A DNA stretch of 64,000 bases. Source: Chrysemys picta bellii (taxonomy: Eukaryota; Chordata; Testudines; Emydidae). The position numbers and the translations under genes are program-made. Below, piece after piece: positions 59,009 through 64,000 of the stretch; within the stretch, counting starts at the first letter, position 1; every line of letters starts with the position of its first letter. The notes below the pieces were generated by a model. The model was not told where the DNA came from. It saw only the letters and a list, made by a program, of their open reading frames with translations, and did no database searches. Where the stretch lies: assembly GCF_011386835.1 (NCBI RefSeq), contig NC_088800.1:20078572-20142571 (forward strand). The letters are read 5' to 3'.

Positions 59009-59143
59009 TAGGGTGACCAGATGTCCCAATTTTATAGGGACAGTCCCGATTTTTGGGTCTTTTTCTTATATAGGCTCCTATTACTATTACCCCCACCCCC
59101 ACCCCCTGTCCCGATTTTTCACATTTGCTGTCTGGTCACCCTA
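59009..59143. mobile_element. 135 bp hAT-like MITE (nested)
   Basis: Perfect 8 bp duplication GGGTGTGC (59001-59008, 59144-59151). Ends TAGGGTGACCAGATGTCCC and, inverted, TAGGGTGACCAGACAGC. Same terminal family as 13907 and 24891. Confidence 0.93.
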
Positions 59144-59234
59144 GGGTGTGCACATGTGTGGGTCCCAGCTGCTCCCTGCCCCCCTCATTGAAGTAGGTGT
59201 GCAGGGTTACTGCCCTGGGAACTGCAGGGCACCA

Positions 59235-59515
59235 GTGGATGTGGGGCTGGCTGCAGATGGGGCGGGGTTAGCTGGAGGCAAGGGGGTGTGGGGTTGGCTG
59301 GAGATGGGGGGGTGTGGGGCTGGCTGCAGGCAGGGCAGAGGGGTGCGGGGCTGGCTGGAGACACAGGTATGTGGGGCTGGCTGGATTTGGGCAGGGCTGC
59401 AGGGGGGTGCGGCAGGGGTTAGCAGGGGAGTGCGGGGCTGGCTGGCTTCGGGCAGGGGGGTGCGGCAGGGGTTGGCTGCAGGCAGGGCAGGGAGTGTGGC
59501 AGGGGCGGGTACTCA
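59235..59515 (+). repeat. G-rich minisatellite inside hAT element
   Basis: Imperfect repeats of about 25-35 bp built on GTGTGGGGCTGGCTGGAGA / GGGGTGCGGCAGGGGTTGGC, strongly G-biased on the plus strand. Confidence 0.8.
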
Positions 59516-60728
59516 CGGGGAGAGCGTCTTGGAGCAGCCCGAGAAGCAGGACGTAGCCCAGGCCCAGTAGAGCAGCCGTGGACCCACCAGGCAGCACCAG
59601 GAGCCCCAGGGCCAGGGGTCGGGGGAGTGGCAGCAGCAACAGGGCCAGGCGGTGGCCCACATGGCTCCCGCAGCACAGCGCCTCCGATGGCTAGAGGAGG
59701 AATTACACACTTCCCGTCCGGAGCCCATCAAAGCCGCAGCGCCCCCTCCTCACAGGGAAGTAGGTTAACAAGCGGTTCTAAAACCGCTTCAAAATTTAAC
59801 AACCGGTGCGTGCGAACCGGCTCCAGCTCACCACTGGTTACATCCTGCATCAGCGTTGGAGGGAGTTCCTTTCGTGGCTCCGTCCCCGTCGGTGACCCTC
59901 GTCTCCAATGCCTCGGACTTGGGGTGGGTGATGTCAGTATGCAAGGCCGTTGGTCGAGTCCTGATTGCTCCCGACACAATCATCAGGGAGCTCGGAGTGG
60001 TTCATCTGGCCCACCAAGCCTTCCTACCTCACATAGAAAGCACAGTGGCCCAGGTCCTGACAGACAATATAGCGGCTATGTTCTATATCAACAAGCAAGA
60101 GGCAGATCATCTGCCCTTTGCCAAGAAGCCCTAAGGCTCTGGGACTTCTGTGTACAACACAACATCCATCTCATAGCTGCACACCTCCCCGGGGCCAGGA
60201 ACGCTTTGGCAGATCGCCTCAGCAGGACCTTCTCGTCTCACCACGAGTGGTCCCTCCATCCGAAAGTGTTCAGCATCATCTTCCAGAAGTGGGGGGACTC
60301 CCCAGGTGGACTTGTTTGTGTCCAGGCAGAACAGGAAATACCACGTTTTCTGCTCAATTCAGGGATTGACAGAGGCTCCCTGTTGGACACTTTTCTACTC
60401 CCGTGGTCGGGGGCTCTGTTGTATGCCTTCCCCCCAGTGCCATTACGTCACAGGTCCTCATGAAGATCAAGCAGGATAGGGTGAAGGCGATCCTCATAGC
60501 GTAGGCTTGGCCACACCAGCACTGGTTCGGCATGCTTCTGGACCTCTTGGTGGCTGCTCCATTACAGCTACCACTCAGGACGGACCTGCTGTTCCAAAAC
60601 CATGGCTGTCTTCTGCATCCGAACCTGGTGGTGCTGTACCTGACAGCTTGGCTACTGCATGGTTAATTGCAGAGGAGCAGGAGTGCTCGGCCAGTGTCCA
60701 ACAGGTCCTGATCGTGGCTTCCTCTGGC

Positions 60729-60854
60729 CGCCCTTCCTGCAGCCCCCATTGGCCTGGAGCGGCGAACCACGGCAGACGTGGCAGGTAAACAAACCAGCCC
60801 GGCCTGCCAGGGGCTTTCCCTGAACAAGCGGCGGCCCTAGTTTGAGAACCACTG
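60729..60854. mobile_element. half of a fold-back hAT MITE
   Basis: Only the right arm of the 28858/40009 family is present (CCCATTGGCCTGGAGCGGCG to TTTGAGAACCACTG). The left arm is absent, so the junction with DIRS DNA is a deletion breakpoint rather than an insertion end. Confidence 0.8.
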
Positions 60855-61077
60855 CTCTACATCTTTTTCTTTTTTTGTTAAAAAGTTTTATAAAGTGTGA
60901 GTCTGTTTTATATACATTAAGTAAAACAATATACAATAAAGCCAAAATGCAGAATTAATAGCTTTTGTACCAAATAATTTTTATGCATATGTCCAAATAA
61001 AATCTTATTAAATTACAGATTGTAAAGGCTGTAACTTCAGCAATGGCTTTTAGGTGAGGAAAGAAATGGGAGTTTTG

Positions 61078-61097
61078 TAAAAAAAAAAAAAAAAAAT
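61078..61097 (+). repeat. poly(A) tract
   Basis: About 19 consecutive A in AT-rich intron; no retrocopy recognised upstream. Confidence 0.85.
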
Positions 61098-64000
61098 AAT
61101 GATTAGTAAAACCATGGTTCTTATAAAATATAAATTAAATTTTGCATAAGTTTAATTTTTATTAGATACATGTGCTGCTTCATTCTTCCAAAACACCACA
61201 GATTTGCTATCACTGTTAATTTTAGAAGCTGAAGCTTAACTTTTTCAAGTTTACTAGGTGAAATGAATTTTCTGAAAATTTAATCACTAACTTTAATAAG
61301 AACTTTTCTTAAAATGGCTGTTTGTAGTAATAGATAGTAATTTAACTTATAAAATTAATGCTGTTTGAAAGAACCACATCCTACTCAGACTAATCCCCAA
61401 ATAGGGCTTTTATTTTCATCAGGATGAATAGGGTTAGACTACTTTCTTTCAGAGGAACATGGTCAACTTAACCTGTTTTTAATTGGCTAACTTCAGAAAA
61501 TTCAAATGTCTGATTGAACAACCTTTAAATAATGTCATGAAACTTTTTTTAAAAAAATTCCATTGTTGCATGCATTTTTCTGATTGCTAGACAATGTTAA
61601 AATGGTCCCCTCGCCCCCCCCCCCCAGCAAGAGAGAATGGGTGGGCAGGTCTGAGAGCATCAGCATATGTGTGCTCAGACCACCATTTCCCTTTGGTTTG
61701 GATTTTATTTATTGTACTGAAAGAGTTAAGATTAGTTCTTTTAAGTCATTGGGAATTTGTATTTTTCTTAGGACAATAGGTTATTCCTTGAGGTGTCAGT
61801 TGGCTGAAAGAAGACACATAGGAGCATTTTTAAAGATTTTAAAGCTATAGTGAAGGCTTTTTGTCCTGTGCAGGACATTAGGCCTAAATTATGCAACAGG
61901 AACTCCAGAATTATATAGGATTGATGTTCCCCAACCTCTGCCCGGTCTAATTAATACACTGTTGTGCAGTTTATTTAGATATTTTTTTATTTCATGTAGT
62001 GAACTTTAAATGTGGGGCAGTTCAATTTTATATTTTATATTAAGTAACTGAATTGTAGAAGTTGTTAGGGCACGGTGGGGATTGGAGGTGTGAGAGAGGA
62101 GTTTCGGGTTTTGGTATCCAACAGAGCTTTGCTTTTAGCATTGGGAAGGGAATTAATCTCATCGTTATTTTTAAATTTGGGGAGGCGGTTTTGAATTTCT
62201 CATGTCCCACCCAACTTTTGAGAACAGCTGGATGTTCCACTACGCCTTACCCCAACACTTGCCAATACATCCAAAATTAACAATTTCAATGCTGATCAAT
62301 TAAGCACAATCATCATTTGTTAATGTTGACATTTATATCGACATTAGTTATTTGCACGTCTGAGCTTTTGTTTCCAGTTGTCTAAAAACTGAGGCAGATA
62401 TTCTGGCATCAATTAACATTTGCGTCACATTTTTAGGTTTTCTTCACAGTTACGAGGGCTGAAGTCTTTATTTATTTTAAAATTAAATTTTAGATTATCT
62501 AGCACAGTTATTGAAATTTTTAAAAACCACTATTATGTGACAATTTATGTAGCTGTATAATCTCACTGGACCTGGGTATGGTGAGATGCTTATTGCTTGG
62601 AATTATATCACATACAAGCCATGGGCGAGTCTTATTGGTCCTTAATGGATCTGATTTACACCCTTCTCATAGACGACAACAGGAGACATGGAGAACATAC
62701 TGTGCAGAGGTTTTCTTGCACGGGATGTAGCTAGGTTAATTCACATTGCAATATTTTGAATTCACCTCTTGGTATAAAATTGTATATCAGGATTTTCACC
62801 AAAAAAAACCCCAACCTTTTAGATGAGGGAAAAGTTCCTTCTCATCTCCTTCTCTTTCCCAAATTGAAGTCCCTATGTAAATGTGCTCTCTGGCACAATG
62901 GAACTTCCACAACAAATTAAAGCTTGTCTGTGGGAGACAGACCTTTTTCTGGGGATGGTGTGAATGGAGACTGTGGAATTAACTCTCCCAAGAACTAAGG
63001 ACCATCACAACCCTTACTGTTTTTTGCTCCACATGTAAGGCACATTTCTTTGGTCTTGCCTTCTCTAGCAAACACATATCAACAGGTTTATTTATATTAA
63101 AAATAATAATTTAAAAACCCTACCAAAACAAGATACTTCTCCTTCTGGGAACAAGCAACACTTGTCAAGTTGCTTAATGCACTATTGGAAGTTGCTCAGA
63201 TATTATGGTGATGAGTGCTGTATAAAAACCTAGATAGAATAGAAAACATGTATTAATGTCAGTAAAGGAGTTTGTTCAGTATATGTAATGGGTTACTTGA
63301 TCTTTCCTCTCCTTATCAATAGTAGATTTTTTTTAATTTGCCATAATATTTCTATATGAATTGCAAATCATAGATCTGGATGTCTCAGGAATAGCTAAGA
63401 GAACACTGAGCCTTTCTGTTCTGGGTTGCTTATTAAAATCCAACCCAGGTCAGTAAGGACTAGAAATTATGCTGGTCTACATGTAGTGAAGGGAGCATCT
63501 TGGATTAAATTGGTCAGTGTGTTCACATCACAAAATTCACTGTCACAGTTGATACCAAAGACCAACATGTCCCCACTCTTAGTGGTGTTTGTTCCCTGTA
63601 TGTCACGGTTGAGGAACACACCACACACTGGCCTGCCATTTGCTACTCATGCTATACTTGTTCTGTGGTTATATGTATTTGGATTTTTAACAATAACAAA
63701 AGGGATTGGCTGTCCAGAACTTTAGGCACCCCGATGTTAGTTACAAAAATAAAATTCAGCAGCAGTTTACTGCCAACAGAACTTACCTCCCTTTAAAACA
63801 TAACATCCTCCCTCCATTGCCTTCCCCCATGTAATCCTCAGCAGCAGCCTATTCAGATACATGCATCTTGCAATGTGCCGTGGAGGTCAGAAGACCAGAA
63901 CTACTACAGACTGGGGCAGGTGGAGCTTGTTCTGGCGCAGAGGGCCTCTCAAAGGGAATGCTCTGCCATGAGGTTCTTCTCTTTTGCATTGAGAGGGATC

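Larger units (their letters stand above)
58736..59836. mobile_element. 1.1 kb hAT element nested in DIRS
   Basis: Perfect 8 bp duplication GTTACATC (58728-58735, 59837-59844). Ends CAGTGATGAGCTGCC and, inverted, CAGTGGTGAGCTGGAG. A GGGGCTGGCTG-based minisatellite occupies 59235-59515. Two smaller elements sit within it at 58826 and 59009. Open frames up to 140 codons are low-complexity artefacts. Confidence 0.92.
56215..60728 (+). pseudogene. DIRS-type retrotransposon, RT core deleted, split by hAT
   Basis: The 5' part encodes a DIRS ORF1: SDPHNRCLKCLGESHRKVKC...CRICKKFRPRTKKERD (zinc-knuckle-like start, 56480-56590). After a stop at 57123 and frameshifts it resumes with a LAP2alpha-like segment (LKRAATNLNLKIEEFVEESNDFF; 57640-57880). 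The 3' part (59845-60470) gives the RNase H region, with VLTDNIAAMFYINKQ, EALRLWDFCVQHNIHLIAAHLPGARNALADRLSR and HPKVFSIIFQKWG. Between WVLEVISSGYI (58715) and the 3' part, the RT motifs that should follow are missing. No tyrosine recombinase is seen before the 3' break at about 60728. Confidence 0.82.
42626..64000 (+). other. COPS2: COPS2 intron 1 (partial)
   Basis: Begins with donor GTAAGG and has no recognisable COPS2 exon 2 before the window end. 42730-45390, 47670-48770, 49115-51400 and 60860-64000 are AT-rich with only microsatellites or short repeat traces. The transposon-dense part is 45.4-60.9 kb. Confidence 0.8.

Noticed and set aside
42626..64000. COPS2 exon 2
   Set aside because: Searched for the acidic E-Y-S-E-D-S continuation and the following conserved segment; not found, so the intron extends past the window.
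1..64000. CRISPR arrays, operons, tRNA genes
   Set aside because: None seen; sequence is vertebrate nuclear DNA and regular repeats are microsatellites or transposons.

Overview
This is vertebrate nuclear DNA, most likely from a turtle (amniote with abundant CR1 LINEs). That rests on CR1 non-LTR retrotransposons, many hAT and PIF/Harbinger MITEs, a DIRS element, a Penelope-like element, and a two-gene Harbinger transposon (transposase plus Myb/SANT protein), a combination I associate with cryptodire turtles; the species cannot be fixed from sequence alone.

Two conserved protein genes are present, head to head. GALK2 (N-acetylgalactosamine kinase) lies on the minus strand: coding exons 1-5 are at 31699-31647, 26726-26638, 22205-22082, 13314-13224 and 7414-7268. 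All splice sites are canonical and the frame is unbroken for 168 codons, through both GHMP/galactokinase motifs. The remaining exons lie beyond position 1. COPS2 (COP9 signalosome subunit 2) is on the plus strand: only coding exon 1 (42572-42625) is inside, and its first intron runs to the window end. Each start sits in its own CpG-rich block (about 31330-31960 and 42230-42720). The 10.9 kb between the two start codons is mostly transposon.

Layout: 1-31.7 kb is GALK2 introns 5-1, holding a CR1 split by a hAT element, palindromic MITEs, an old CR1, a 5S-derived SINE relic, a MIR-like SINE and several GC-rich hAT elements. Antisense in GALK2 intron 3 (19539-21185) I find a possible three-exon gene for a 116-residue secreted protein; its exons join in phase 0 with GT-AG sites. 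32-42 kb holds a jockey/CR1-superfamily LINE with two nested hAT MITEs, an 843 bp hAT element, and a CR1 copy interrupted by one Harbinger MITE and one hAT MITE. 42.6-64 kb is COPS2 intron 1, with a Penelope-like element (12 bp target duplication), a decayed Harbinger transposon, and a DIRS element whose reverse-transcriptase core is missing and which carries a hAT insertion that itself holds two smaller elements.

GALK2 and COPS2 are unrelated in function (sugar salvage versus cullin deneddylation); their pairing is conserved synteny. Most of the rest is mobile-element debris. Exact 8 bp (hAT), 3 bp TWA (Harbinger) and 12 bp (Penelope) target duplications let many insertions be delimited to the base and nested events be ordered.
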